A stretch of DNA of 64,000 nucleotides, taken from Myxococcales bacterium. Lineage in GTDB: Bacteria; Myxococcota_A; Polyangia; JAAYKL01. Below the pieces are notes generated by a model that had not been told where the DNA came from, did no database searches, and worked only from the letters and a program-made list of their open reading frames with translations. Positions within the stretch are counted from its first letter, which is position 1, and each line of letters opens with the position of its first letter. A program made the translations under genes and the position numbers. The DNA is taken from positions 1 to 64,000 of the forward strand of contig JAAYKL010000109.1 in the NCBI GenBank assembly GCA_012522445.1. Reading direction: 5' to 3'. Shown one piece after another: positions 63,954 to 64,000 of this stretch.

Positions 63954-64000
63954 ATGGCGGTCATAACGGGCGTGGTGCCGCGTTCACCTGCGGTGGTGCG
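63954..64000 (+). CDS. Possible start of a further gene, cut by window end
   Basis: An ATG at 63954 opens a frame that runs to the end of the window (15 codons, MAVITGVVPRSPAVV). It is 44 bases after the FHA gene and in the same direction, but no clear ribosome binding site is seen. Too short to identify. Confidence 0.3.
   Translation, partial: MAVITGVVPRSPAVV

Overview
The window reads as chromosomal DNA of a GC-rich Gram-negative bacterium of the former Deltaproteobacteria, most like Myxococcota. The reasons are the mix of lipoproteins and outer-membrane OmpA-type proteins (one with thrombospondin type 3 repeats), a eukaryote-like Ser/Thr kinase, FHA and receiver/J-domain/TPR proteins, a giant coiled-coil protein and a NodB deacetylase. 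This placement is inferred from gene content only. I see no phage, insertion sequence, CRISPR array or plasmid gene. About 93% of the window is coding, with many 4-base or shorter overlaps.

Left part (1-22.3 kb): a truncated lipoprotein gene, an ECF-type sigma factor, hrcA, a receiver protein, a HEAT-repeat lipoprotein, a YigZ/IMPACT protein, thioredoxin, a dCMP-deaminase-like enzyme coupled to an MtaB-like methylthiotransferase, an unusual protein made of eight tandem zinc-finger-like repeats, and a PatB-type aminotransferase. A cell-envelope group follows (OmpA-like protein, lipoprotein, very acidic repeat protein), then a coiled-coil/XRE pair, a ssb-deacetylase-clpB run, a long phosphohexomutase and queC-queE.

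Middle (22.3-36.4 kb): an intergenic region with three perfect DnaA boxes and two parS-like sites, then a CbpA-type dnaJ, uppS-cdsA with a transglutaminase lipoprotein, a Ser/Thr kinase, a tRNA-Phe gene with its terminator, uvrB, and a dnaN-recF run continued by a Fam20/PI4K-like lipoprotein, a degenerate histidine kinase and an outer-membrane-like protein. A second, weaker DnaA-box cluster with an AT-rich stretch precedes dnaN. Both clusters suggest that the segment is close to the chromosome origin.

Right part (36.4-64 kb): a large OmpA/TSP3 protein; a tightly packed leftward five-gene run of J-domain/TPR protein, Hsp70, TPR-like protein, MrfA (YprA) helicase and MrfB (YprB) nuclease; ilvD; a MoxR-DUF58-transglutaminase set; a membrane zinc peptidase; and a rightward cluster of a 1587-residue coiled-coil protein, a receiver/J-domain/TPR protein and two paralogous zinc-ribbon/FHA proteins.

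Chaperones are a theme: hrcA, clpB, an Hsp70 and three separate J-domain proteins of different architecture lie in 64 kb. A roughly 45-residue module seems to be shared by the J-TPR protein, its neighbouring TPR-like protein and the receiver/J protein. I regard the Hsp70/MrfAB operon, the eight-repeat zinc protein and the coiled-coil/receiver-J/FHA cluster as the best candidates for undescribed biology.
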